From: Aphanomyces cochlioides
Lineage: Eukaryota; Oomycota; Saprolegniomycetes; Saprolegniales; Verrucalvaceae
NCBI GenBank assembly: GCA_019828595.1
Contig: JAHQRK010000003.1
Span: forward strand, 496,001 to 560,000
Direction of reading: 5' to 3'
Length of the DNA: 64,000 bases
The notes beneath the pieces were generated by a model, which searched no databases, was not told the origin of the DNA, and worked only from the letters and a program-made list of their open reading frames with translations. A program made the position numbers and the translations under genes. Below are positions 31,441 through 41,827 of this stretch, one piece after another; the first letter of the stretch is position 1, and each line of letters opens with the position of its first letter.

Positions 31441-33966
31441 TCAATTGGAGTCTGCATTGTCACCATCGCCAAGTTCTTTGTAGTCGAGTTCAGGAGCCTT
31501 TTCGTCCGGAAGTAAAGTTAACAAGGCATCAGTATCCGAGTCAAAACACTTCGTAGGGTCAATTGTTTGGAGTGCCAGATCTTTCACAATATGGCTCAAC
31601 TCTTCTTCAATTTTATGATGTTGCACCAGGTTTCCAGCAGCAGGACTGGAAATTAATTTAATCAAGGAGGCGTCCGTGATTAAATTGCAATTGGGCCAAC
31701 GGTGGACTTTGTCTTTCAGGCACAGATTAATATACTCATCGTTCGTATAAGCTTCAGGTGCTCTGTTGGACAGAAATAGATCGATTGCTGCTAGAGATCT
31801 TCTCATGTGGTAGTCTTCGTCATTTGGACACAAACTTTGGAATAGATTTGTGGGGCTGTAATTTTCAGGAGGAGGATGGCCATGCTGTTTTTGGTAGTAC
31901 GAGGTAAATCGTTCTTCATCAATAGCTTGCATGGGATTTTCTCCAGCCATTAAACGTATAATTCCTCTCGAGGCAATTAAATTGGATGCGATTTTGCGAG
32001 ATTTTGGGTCCATATAGATATTTCCAATAAAGCCAGGTTGGTTGAGGGTTTCATCATGAAATACCAATGGGTTGGTGGATTCATTCAGTTTTTTCTTCAG
32101 CTCTGTGATTTGAGCCTTCACTTTGGCTCCTGCTGGTTTCGTAGAGGCTGGAATTTTTTTGGGTATCGTTGATTTTGGGGACGAAGCAGGACGTTTTTTG
32201 GGCGTGTCGGTAGGAACGATATCAAGATGGAATCGAGGAACCGTTGTGCCTGATGTTGTCACGTCAGAGTCGTCTGAGCTGAGGATAGCGAATCGATTTT
32301 GTGTTGGAATCGAGGTAGCTGATATTTTGTATTGGGGACCTTGAATAAAACCGGCTCGAGTTGGTTTAAATTCGTCCTGGGATAAATTGGGTTTGTCTGT
32401 GAGAATAATATTATTCTCGCTCGAGCCCTTGGGTGATTGTGGAGGATTTAATATCTTCTTGGGTTGAGCTACCATTTCTTCCTCTTCGATATTTGATTTC
32501 TCCTCTTGTTCCATGTCCACATCGCTTGACAGGTCGACAAAGTTTTCCTTGCCATTTTGATTTTCCTTGGGATCGGCATTAGGGGATTCGGAGTTTCCAG
32601 TTGTGCCAGTATTTTCCTTCGGGGTGTTGGGTGGTTGGTTTTCTGTCGATGGATTTTCGGGAGCATCAGTTTTTTCCTCTGTAGCGTTTTCCTCGACATG
32701 GTCTGTATTCTTTTTAGCGTCGTCTTTTTGTTTGGCTTTTTCCAGTCTAGCTTGAACGCTGGGAGGGACCGTTTGATTGAGGGACCGAATTTTATGTTGA
32801 AAAACATAAACTTGGTTTTGGATCTCGATTTCTCTCAGAGGCTCGCCTCCATCATCTGGTACCAATGCCAAAGGAGGAGTTTCGGAGTCAAAAAGGACTC
32901 GAAATTGGGTCGAGCGTAATAAATTGTCAGTACTGGGGTTAAAACCAACAATGACGCAGTGAGTGAGCTCTTCCAACTTTTTCAAAATCGCTTTTTGAAT
33001 ATCGTGATCCACCAGGTTGTTGAAAGTAATAAAATAAAGTTTCGAGTGGGGAGAATATTCAGGCACAGTAAATTCTTGTTTTCCCAGACGAAGGGAGGTT
33101 CCACAAGTTTTGCGCAATAGATCATCGTCATAAAACGTCAAAGAGAGAGTAGTCGGGTTTTTCTTGTGGAACAGAATTTCCTTGAATTTCGATTCCCAAA
33201 GCGTACCCGGGTTTTGGGTAATTAAATTCGCTCGGATTTGGTAGTCCTTGACTTGACGGAAAGCTTCTCCCAGAGGAATGTCCACAGTGCAAGCCTTCGA
33301 GGATGGAGTTTTCAAGATGTCTTCAATGAATTCATCCATAGCAGTAGGGTTTTGGCGGAATTCTCGAGCTTGTCGAATTAATTCTTCCAATTCAGAGTCG
33401 TCAATGGGATGCCCACCAGTGTTGCGAACCAATTGGGTTTTCACATGGCGGGCTCCTTCCCATACATTATTTTTCTTCGAGTTGGTTTTTTTGCCTTCGT
33501 TGTTGGACGAAGCTTGTTTTTTGGGGTTGGAGGGTTTGGCAGGAGAGTTTGTCCCATCTTTGGAGGGATTTTTCGAATTAGGTAAAACTCGTCCATGAGG
33601 GGTGCCGTCAGGATGGGTAATATTCTCCCCAGGCTTGTCAGAATCCTTGGGTAATTTGCCACCATTGGCGTCAGAGGCAGGTTTTTCGTTGGAACCATTA
33701 ATATCCATACCCATTCCTGCATCATCGGGTCCATTTTTTTTGTCCATATTTGGACCAGTGTCACCACCTAAGTCAACACCATCTTGGTTGGAAACATTTT
33801 CCCTACGAAGAGAGTCGGACGCAGCGGCGCTGTTCCTAGAGGAAGGAGGTTTTTCAGCGGCTTCTCGGCTCGGACCGGGCGTCGCTTGGCTAGGGTCAGG
33901 CGTCGATTCACGTTGAGCGAATCGAGACACCGTCGAAAGGATGGTTTTTTCCGCGCTAGAGGCCAT
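31441..33966 (-). CDS. LINE ORF1: RNA-binding-type protein
   Basis: 841 residues in one frame. The N-terminal ~165 residues are disordered and rich in Pro, Asn, Lys and Ser. Residues ~280-385 have an RRM-like pattern (TTLSLTFYDD, KLYFITFNNLVDHDIQKAILKKLEEL). A second acidic disordered stretch follows, then TQNRFAILSSDDSD, resembling the NRFAxL block common before EEP/RT modules of L1-like elements, and a helical C-terminal region of ~190 residues. No CCHC zinc knuckle is visible. ORF1 proteins coat element RNA; here that role is inferred from position and the RRM-like region. Confidence 0.85.
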   Translation of the reverse strand: MASSAEKTILSTVSRFAQRESTPDPSQATPGPSREAAEKPPSSRNSAAASDSLRRENVSNQDGVDLGGDTGPNMDKKNGPDDAGMGMDINGSNEKPASDANGGKLPKDSDKPGENITHPDGTPHGRVLPNSKNPSKDGTNSPAKPSNPKKQASSNNEGKKTNSKKNNVWEGARHVKTQLVRNTGGHPIDDSELEELIRQAREFRQNPTAMDEFIEDILKTPSSKACTVDIPLGEAFRQVKDYQIRANLITQNPGTLWESKFKEILFHKKNPTTLSLTFYDDDLLRKTCGTSLRLGKQEFTVPEYSPHSKLYFITFNNLVDHDIQKAILKKLEELTHCVIVGFNPSTDNLLRSTQFRVLFDSETPPLALVPDDGGEPLREIEIQNQVYVFQHKIRSLNQTVPPSVQARLEKAKQKDDAKKNTDHVEENATEEKTDAPENPSTENQPPNTPKENTGTTGNSESPNADPKENQNGKENFVDLSSDVDMEQEEKSNIEEEEMVAQPKKILNPPQSPKGSSENNIILTDKPNLSQDEFKPTRAGFIQGPQYKISATSIPTQNRFAILSSDDSDVTTSGTTVPRFHLDIVPTDTPKKRPASSPKSTIPKKIPASTKPAGAKVKAQITELKKKLNESTNPLVFHDETLNQPGFIGNIYMDPKSRKIASNLIASRGIIRLMAGENPMQAIDEERFTSYYQKQHGHPPPENYSPTNLFQSLCPNDEDYHMRRSLAAIDLFLSNRAPEAYTNDEYINLCLKDKVHRWPNCNLITDASLIKLISSPAAGNLVQHHKIEEELSHIVKDLALQTIDPTKCFDSDTDALLTLLPDEKAPELDYKELGDGDNADSN

Positions 33967-34048
33967 GACGTTGTCGAAAGCACCTAAAAAGCAAGATTTT
34001 CCGTTGGGGGGCTGTGGTAGTTTAACCTACAAAGCAAAAACGAAAGTC

Positions 34049-34063
34049 TTGTCACTGCTTTGG
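34049..34063. repeat. Target-site copy between the two LINE insertions
   Basis: TTGTCACTGCTTTGG (15 of the 17 target bases) separates the 5' end of the full-length LINE from the tail of the truncated copy. The tail repeat TTAACTGAGTATATT follows directly at 34064. This makes the truncated copy a unit flanked on both sides by target sequence. Confidence 0.85.
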
Positions 34064-35220
34064 TTAACTGAGTATATTAAAGAATTAATATGGCCCAAAA
34101 GGGCCGCAAACTAGACTTTCGATTTTGGCTTCATAGGTCGCATAATAAATATGTGTTGCGAAATGTGACCTTGGAAGGTTCTTGTGGAAAATCGTCCAGT
34201 GTTGCTTAACCGAAATAGACTTGGGTGTGGGGTAATTTGGAGGAACCATGGCAGAAAGAAAATGTTGCATGGCGATTCAGGCTGTGAAAAAATTCAACAG
34301 TATAGAGAAGAGCCATACAAGCAACTTTCTTTTCATGACCATCTTGATCCGAGTTGGTGGTGGCGAGGTACGAGGCAATTTCGGGTTGACTGTGGAGGAC
34401 TTGAAAATTTGTATACAAAAGTCTTGATAAAAATTCCAAGTGGAGGTACGCAGTGAAAAAGGCCAAGTAAATAAAAGCTTGAGTTGGGGTCGATCCATGA
34501 ATAAATAAATCGACAGGAGAGGAAGGCCAAAAATTGACAAAAGGGTCGAAACAGAGTAAAATCAGGCCCAAGGAAAATAAATTGGCAAGAGGTAGGAGCC
34601 CAAAAAATCCAAAAAGGTCGTGGCCAATTTAATTCGACCTCAGGAGGCCGAATTAAATCGCTGGATCCATGGGAAAAGCTGGGTTTGAGAGAAAAGACCA
34701 TCCAAAATAAAATGTTCTTGGACGATTTGACCAGCCAAAAAAATCAACGAGGTCGGTCGTTCCATGACAAGCAAAGTTGATTTCAGGAGCGTCTTCATCG
34801 GAGTTGATGGTGGCGAGATAGAGGGAAAATCCCTTGTGGGTTGGGCTTTTGGGGTAAACCTCCCAAAAATAATAAAAAAGGGTAAAATATTTGGGAGGTG
34901 CCATTTTGACATGCGCCATGCGCGGATAGGTCTCGAGCGCGAGCATCGTCGGAGCTGGATTTCGAACGGCGCCGCGGTGCATGGAGCCACTTGGCAGAAT
35001 CGTAGCGACGATACGTACGAAGGATAGCGCACCATTAGAATCGCCATAGGTAGTGTGTAGCGGGAGAGCGCTAGCCAAAACCAGTGGTTTTTCCAATCGG
35101 GCGTCTCGGCGGCCAAATTTGAAGGAGTCATAACTTCCGAACGGCTATGAGATAGATAGCCATACTTGGTGTCCTCCATCAATGGAGGCTAGCGGTGGAT
35201 GCACCATATTAATCGGTGCA
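34064..35220 (-). mobile_element. 5'-truncated copy of the same LINE (3' end only)
   Basis: About 1.16 kb, 99.8% identical to the 3' end of the neighbouring full-length element and in the same orientation. It has target-site copies on both sides (34049-34063 and 35221-35237) and the same tail repeat at its 3' end. 5' truncation is the normal outcome of incomplete target-primed reverse transcription, so this is most simply a second insertion at the same site. It contains no ORF1 or ORF2 sequence. It could also be read as a module duplicated at both ends of one element. Confidence 0.82.
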
Positions 35221-37788
35221 TATTGTCACTGCTTTGGAGAACATAGAATGCGACGGAAAATCCCCACTGGACTGCGGCATAGAGAAGCGCAAAGTTGCTG
35301 ACGTCAGTAAGAAGAGAGGGAAGCATTGGAAGCAAGAACCCTGCCGTGGGATGGATTTCTATGAACTGAATCAACCATGTAAGCTTGAGAAGGCCATGAA
35401 GATCCATACCTGGACGAGAAGAAGCCACGATGACAGTGTGATTAGCGTCCCCACCAAGAGCACAGCCATGTAGACGTCGTGCATGTGGTTGCGCATGTAC
35501 AAAATACAGCATGGAATGTAGACTACAAGAATGAGCAAGTAGACAGAAAGCTGCCAGATATTGACGATTGAGCCAAAGTAGTTCTTGAAGCCCAGGACGA
35601 TTTGGTTGCGATCTCGAGCTCGTTGAGGACAGAGCGTGCGCCACGCTTGCCTCACGGAGCCAGCACCTCCCATGAACTCCTTTACTTCAAGGTGCAAGAA
35701 GTAAATCGTCGTCACAACAAGCACCGCCAAATTGAGATCCAAGAAGATTGGGGCCAACAGACACCCACGCAGTACAGCAAAGTATAGATTGCCACTGAGA
35801 GTACAACCATCAATCCGACTGCCAAGAGGAAAATGCATTGCTTGGCTCGGGACTTGTATACCTCCAGATCGGGAAGCGAGAGTCGGGTCATAGGCACTCC
35901 ATTGGCCATCGAAACAATAGCGAGCAATAGACCAGAGCCATGCTGGTCGAAGGAATTGAATCATGATACAGCCAGAGACTGCAGTAGCAAGAACCAAGAC
36001 CCAATTGACCAGCAGTAGTTTCCCAAGACCTTTGGTTTTCCCAGAATCGCTCGTACCAAAGATTGACATGGTCGAGATGGTCATCGACGTGGCCAGCAGC
36101 ACGTACAGGAAGAATTGCTCAAGATAGATACGCTGACCAAAGAGCTACAAAAACAACTGAGTCAAGAAATCAAGAGTGACAGACTAACCTCCCACTTGAG
36201 CTCAAGTATGCGACGCATGACAAGGTGCAACAAGATCGACTTGTTCATGCGTGCTTGCATCTCTATGTTCTGGGGATTGAGTGCATGGTACAATGCACTC
36301 TGGATGACATCTGACCCGTAGATGGCATCGAGCTAGACATCAGTGAGGAAAGGAATGCAAGACACGATTACATTCTGAAAGCCGATCGTGTGTCACTCGA
36401 TGACTAAACACTCGATGAAGAAGAGAACATGCAGATTAATCGCACGGCGGAACAGCGAAGCGTTAAAGGTTCCATTCTTGCGAATATGATTCTCCACATT
36501 GGCTTGGAACCGTTGTCGATACTCGGTAGACGAAGATCGGTACACGCTTTCCTTCTTGAGGAGCGACTTACACATGACCCACGGCGCAACGTCCATGTCT
36601 GCATTGTTCTTGATCACGTCAGATACAATCATGAGCGCCGTGTTGCCTTCCTACTCAAACTCCAGTCAATATGAAGCCCTCGACAAGATTCCATCGTACA
36701 AAGTCCTCCATGTCAATGTCTGCAAACTGTTCCAGGAGCATCGTTACGACGCGATGATTACCCGAGTCGGCGGCGTACATGAGCGCCGTTTTGCCAGTCT
36801 AGTCAACGATGAGAACTTATGGCCACACAATCATCCAAGTACTATGTCAATGGCGTCGACGTTCGGCTCATGTTGCAAGATGAGCTCGACAAGTTTGTCT
36901 TGCTTGGTCACCACGGCATGGATGAGCGCCGTTTTGCCTTTCTGCCGTCAACACCTTCAGGATTTCACGTCAAAGAACCGAGTTACCTCATCGAGCTGAT
37001 CGATTTCTTGCGGGCTACCATTGAGCCACTCTTGGAGCAGGTTGATATCGCTCTTGCGAATGAACGAAAGCTGTGGGCGCTCTTCATCGAAGACATCGTC
37101 TATCGGAGTGGAATCGAGCTTGATATAGCAAGTGTCTTTGCTCTCGTTCGATTTCTCCAGCCATCCCTTGGATGCACTCGTAGCAGCATCAAATGCAGCC
37201 ACCCCGCGCTAGAAGTTGCGTTCAGACACCAAGTTGGACCAGCGTCTCACCTTATTGAAAAGATCTGTCGGTGCCCGGTGATGCAGCAACAGACCAACAA
37301 GTGCTTTATGGTTCTTTGACTCAGCTACATGGAGCGCTGTCAAGCCATTCTACAAGTAAGTGTCTGTCTGAGATAGAAGCTCTAACGAGATGGACGTACC
37401 GCGTCGGGAATGTCCATGTCGGCGCCACGATCCAAGAGCAACTCAACACAGGCCAACTTATTCGCCGCAGCGGCAGTGTGCAGAGCCGTTTGAACTTTGT
37501 CAACACCAAGTGGGCAGGATGAAACATTGGTACTACGATATCTTGGTGATTGACGTCGAGACGGGTCAAGAGTGTTTCCACGATTTGGAGCTCTCCGTGG
37601 TAAAGCGGCCCAGTGCAGGGCGGACTTGCCTTGCTATGATGACCATTGGAGAGAAGGAAATAATTTCAAGATCGTACCCAGACACTCTTTGAGGCATCGG
37701 CAGCGTCCAGCTGGCAGAGAAGAGATTGCTCCGCATGCCAGTCTCCATCATGCGCACACTTGGCGAGCGATGCAGTTGTCTCTGTCAT
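35221..37788 (-). pseudogene. 5' half of a disrupted ankyrin-TRP channel gene
   Basis: Read on minus from the ATG at 37788 (MTETTASLAKCAHDGDW, aligning with MATSPPSLAKVAHDADW in the intact paralogue). Ankyrin repeats, the linker ERPQLSFIR and the first membrane spans (LLLATSMTISTMSIFGTSD, LLLVNWVLVLATAVSGCIM) are recognisable. Near 37599 one extra base in GCTTTACCACGG breaks frame inside the first ankyrin repeat. Between about 35750 and 35890 two opposing indels put ~45 codons out of frame relative to the paralogue. The sequence stops at QSSDN, where the LINE block begins, and resumes at 24749. Start to end it spans the same exons as the intact gene. Confidence 0.82.
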
Positions 37789-37995
37789 TTCAAGTTGATA
37801 GATGACGAATCGACCACATTGCGTGAGTAGTTCGAGACGTTTGTTCCGCACGGCCTCGTCGTGCGATTGACAATTTTGTTGAGCCGAGGGGAGCTCAGTT
37901 GCCGAGAGGATGCGAAAACCTCAAAGATGAACATGATGAACATTTCAATAAACAAGACGGCTGGAAGACAAAGCAACCCGAGCAGCCATGGACTA

Positions 37996-38394
37996 TGAGG
38001 TGAGTCTAAGCCTCTTGAACTTTCCCACCGAATCGCTGCGACCTCCATGCCGATCAGAACACTCCATGTATCTTGGTTGTAGATGGTACGTGGATAGATG
38101 ACGAGTCTCTCAACCACACACAGGTCCTTGAAATATCTTTCATGAGTTGCTGGAAGCAAATTCAAACTTTCGCTCCTTGTAGTTGCAACGATGGCTTAGT
38201 TCCTGCAGGTTTGGTAGGGAGAGATATTTCAAGCGCCGTCTTCTCGTCGCCACCGTCGCTTTCTTTCATATGGAGACATTGAGGTGAGCAACTTTGTCGA
38301 AAGACAGCTCGATCGTGAACAGCGCAGAGTCGTCGACAAAGTTACGAAAGGAAACAAAAATCATTTTGTCCATTTGGATAGCAAGCCATGCTGA
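37996..38394 (-). CDS. Possible small gene, incomplete model
   Basis: Exon-like segments on minus read NFVDDSALFTIELSFDKVAH, ALEISLPTKPAGTKPSLQLQ and YFKDLCVVERLVIYPR joined to RSDSVGKFKRLRLTS-stop through a 45-nt intron. The junction between the second and third segments does not keep frame with a normal-sized intron, so the model is unfinished or the gene is decayed. It sits just upstream of the broken channel gene and overlaps its promoter region. No family recognised. Confidence 0.3.
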
Positions 38395-38396
38395 AG

Positions 38397-39686
38397 CTAC
38401 GGATACAAAAGCGCAGGCCCTTCAACTGCCCAGACGCGACGCCACGGAAGAGATTCTTGGCAGTCGAGGAGGCTCATCTCGGTCAAGAATTCTCTCACTT
38501 GCTCCAAAGACGGCGCGGATTCCATGCATTTCGAGCGAGGCTGCCACTGCTGGCTGCCAGAACCAAGACGCACCAGCTGCAGTTGTTCCATGTACATTGG
38601 GATCACAGTGATCTGCACCACTCGTCTCGAGTCTGTCGCGACGTCAACGGCAAACACGGCGCCTATCTTCAAGTAACAGTCTTCCCCTGGATTCGTAAAG
38701 CTTTCATAGTCGTTCACAAGGTCACCCGCGCCGTAGAGAATGCATTTCCCCTTGTAGATTTCGACGCCGCGCACGTGATGCGACGAATGTCCATAGATGC
38801 AGTCAACCAAGCCAGCGTCAATCAGTTCATGGGCAACCTGCCGTCGAAACACTTGGCCATCGTCCGCTGGATGCGCCCAATTGGGCCCCCAATGGATGGA
38901 CAGCACGCACAGACTCCCTTAACATCTCCAGTCAATTCCAAAGCCATCGACAAGATTATTACCTGGTTCTTTGGCTCGTTCAATTACCGCTCTCAAGATG
39001 GACAGTGCCGTCGTCACCGCTGCTGTCGAGCTCAGAGCTGGAAGAAGAACAACTCCCGACCGGTCGGTGGTTGCTTGCATTAGGGGACTAGCTCCTGCAC
39101 AGCAGGTAGCGACGGCAAACACTTGAACGACAACATCGCCGACTTGGATATTTGCCGGAGTGGCGGCCGCCTCGATGTTCTTTCCAAGGCCAACATAGCG
39201 GCAAAATGGCGTGGCGTGTCTTGAGAGTGCAGGCAGAGTCTCGTTGTCCAGCGCCTTGCGACCAAAGTCCACGACGTGATTGTTCGCACACGACACAACC
39301 AAAGGCGACGGCGTCAAGTTATCGACCAAGCCAAACAAGTTGTCAGGCTGCGTGTGGTAATGGATCGCCTTGGGTGGAGCATCCTCATGGTCGAGACAGG
39401 TCATGATGGAAGTTTCCACGTTAAACAGAGTCACATCAGGCTCCAACGCAGTGCAGAGCGGCATCAAGTGGCGGTAGAGATATCCTCCCGTTCGGTTGGC
39501 CTCCCGAATCGCTGGCAAGGATGGCAGAGCGTCGCGCAGACCAAGCTGGAGGTAATACCATGCCGGCATGGAGTCCATGAGAGATTCTTCAAGGCGAGTG
39601 CGATGCGGCAGTGTGAGCTGAATCGCTCGACCGAGCATGTGATCCCCTCCAAGGAAGAGAAGGCGCAACGACGGCGAGACTTCCAT
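38397..39686 (-). CDS. CapA-like (poly-gamma-glutamate synthesis type) metallophosphatase
   Basis: Two exons with a 45-nt intron (38918-38962) give 414 residues. The metal-binding motifs of the CapA/PGA_cap branch of calcineurin-like phosphatases occur in order: FLGGDHMLGRA, TLFNVETSI, VVSCANNHVVDFG, LSIHWGPNW and YGHSSHHVRGVEIYKGKCIL ending in GAGDLVNDY. In bacteria the family takes part in poly-glutamate capsule anchoring; eukaryotic members are known but their substrate is not. No signal peptide is evident at MEVSPSLRLLFLGG. It lies between the two channel paralogues. Confidence 0.85.
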
Positions 39687-39780
39687 GAGCGACAGGGCGT
39701 CCAGTTGAAAAAATTATTCCCTGGGAGGAATTATTCCATGGCTTGCATCTTCATGAAGACAATGTCTCGCACGGTGGCGA

Positions 39781-41236
39781 TCATCTTTGGGTTGGCAAAG
39801 ACGTGGCAAACCTGTGCATGGATCTCTTAGCAGACGCGATGGAGTTGGTTACCGTCTCGTGGAAAACGAGCCGGAGGCGGTCGAGCTTTCTCTGGACGTC
39901 GCGGGCTTCAGCACTGGAGGAGACAAGTGTGGCTTGTTGACGCCGCTTGGAATCATGTGAGACCGTCATGGTGAGTGGACGGTGTACCTGCGTGAGATGC
40001 TTGACGAATTCGACGTAGTGATCGTTGAACGCCGCGGCGATGGAGGAGTCCACGGCATGACTTGGTGGTGGAATTTGTGGAGGCGGCGGTGGCTCTGTCT
40101 GCGTTGCTTGCGTCGCAGTGTGAACTTGACGACGCTTTTGTTCTTCCGGCTGAAGCAAGAGAGACATGACGAGCTTGTAGAGCATCGTCTCGTCAGCGGT
40201 GGCATCGTCGGTCAAGTCATTTCCACGCTTGATGGCCGGATCAACAGACGGAAATGCATTGTTGATGTGCATTTGCTTGAGTGGCGGCGATGAAGGTGCC
40301 ACGGCGCGGTCAAGGTTATCCGACGACAGAGAGCCCATAAATCCTCGCAGGTTTTCTTTTGTACTCACGTCGTCACCTGATGGAGTCTCTGGACTGACGG
40401 GAGGCTTCATTTCCTCGAGAGGTTGCTCTCCTTGGCTTGCACTCGATTCTGTTTCATGAAGACTGGCTTGCTGCTCTTCATGAAGTCTTGGAGGAGAGAC
40501 AGCACGGTCCGTGAAGATTCCGTCATCCATGAGCGGTGATGTTGGATCAACAGGTTGATCGTTCTTACCATCAAGCGTTGGAGAGTCTGCTATCCCCTTG
40601 ATCATGTCGACATTTGTCGTTTGCGCGGTAGTCAGGTCTACTGAATGGACCTGCGCACTCTCAAAGGCTTCGTCTTCGTAGAGATCGCCACTGTCTGCTG
40701 ACTCGTCCTTCAAAGGTGCCGCACTCGAATCGAAGTTGTCGAGGGAGTATTCGTTCTCGACATCGTCGTGTGCACTTGATAGCTTTGGCTCTGGGTTGGA
40801 TCGACTACTTTGGAAAGACTCTTCGTTTCCAGCAGTGTCTCGCTCTCCTGCATCGGCGTCGGACTCGAGAATGACGACATCTTTCTGTCGAGGGTTGTCA
40901 TGCTCCGACTCGCGCGACTGGACAAAGTCGTCCTCGAAATCGTCTGTCGAATAGCCGAATGTGTCTTGCTCTCTCGTTGGACTAGTCCCAGGAACCCACG
41001 ATACACTGGCGGCCATCTTACAAAGCGTCCCTTCACTGCAATGCACGACTGAGTAACGTCCATCCTCAACCTCAATCATCGTTTCCAGCACCATCCTTTC
41101 TGGATTCCAGCGCACAGTGGATTCATCAATGTCTACGCACCAGTTGCGTCCACGGCTCAATCACATTCGACGCAAACAACGGCATGTTCAACGAGCACGC
41201 TTCCCAAGATGATCCAAAGAGAGCACTGCTTCCCAT
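39781..41236 (-). CDS. Acidic, largely disordered protein
   Basis: Two exons joined across a 43-nt intron (41156-41198) give 470 residues starting MGSSALFGSSWEARGRNW; the second-position glycine and MGSS context could allow N-myristoylation (inference). The first 60 residues look folded (WCVDIDESTVRWNPERM, RYSVVHCSEGTLCKM). The next ~250 are acidic and low complexity. The last ~110 are helical (DVQRKLDRLRLVFHETVTNS). No catalytic motif. Its 5' end faces the intact TRP-channel gene 592 bp away. Confidence 0.65.
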
Positions 41237-41827
41237 GCGTCATGCCCTGTCGTTCTTAGGAGAGCGCTGTCACTACCACGCTTGGGTTCAGGTCGGTCCG
41301 TTCAGGTTGACGAGTACAATCATCATGAGCTACAAGTGTATCTCTCTCAGTTGGGGAACCTTCCTCTTTCTTCCACTGAGCACAGTACCGTAGCACGATG
41401 TGTTGTAGCTCCTCGAGGTCACAGATGTCAGTCGTGCCGATGTTACTGGCTTTTCAAGTCGTCTGTCAGTCGCAACGGAGCAACTTTGACCATAAGTCTT
41501 TGACAAGTCGGACGCTTATCCATCTCCATCCGCGGTCAACACGTCAGACAACTAAACGACCGAGTTGCTGCATGGAGGTTCTCTCCTCTCAATTTTCTTT
41601 CGGACGAGCTTGAACCAGCGAGAAATCTTTTCATTTCTCCGTCCTATCGACGAATATCCACCACAAATTTCGACTTTGTTGCATTTTTGAGATCGAAGAC
41701 GCCACAACGAGACGAGCGACACGGACGATCGAAGATCATTACTCATGGCTGAAAATTTAACCAAATGGAGGAATCCACCGTTGGACGTCTTCGATCCCAT
41801 GCAACTCATTTCCGAATTGTCGTCGCC
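41237..41827. other. Intergenic region between divergent genes
   Basis: This separates the disordered-protein gene (-) and the TRP-channel gene (+). Short frames on both strands have no family features. An in-frame ATG at 41765 could lengthen the channel by 21 residues. No TATCCGGATA box is present. Confidence 0.5.

Larger units (their letters stand above)
24767..34048 (-). mobile_element. Full-length L1-type non-LTR retrotransposon
   Basis: About 9.3 kb, transcribed on minus. A short leader (~80 bp), ORF1 (33966-31441), ORF2 (31341-27256) and a 2.4-kb 3' region are followed by target-site sequence. Both ORFs are uninterrupted, and the flanking duplication is perfect, so the insertion looks recent and possibly active. 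There is no poly(A) tail; the 3' end is made of repeats of AATATACTCAGTTAA (plus-strand TTAACTGAGTATATT at 24767, 24790 and 24818). A 17-bp target copy at 24801-24817 separates a 34-bp terminal piece from the rest. The last 1.16 kb of its 3' end is repeated at 34064-35223. Confidence 0.92.

Noticed and set aside
24750..35237. LTR retrotransposon with 1.16-kb terminal repeats
   Set aside because: The coding content is endonuclease plus L1-type reverse transcriptase without protease, RNase H or integrase, and target-site copies flank the repeat internally, which LTRs do not show.
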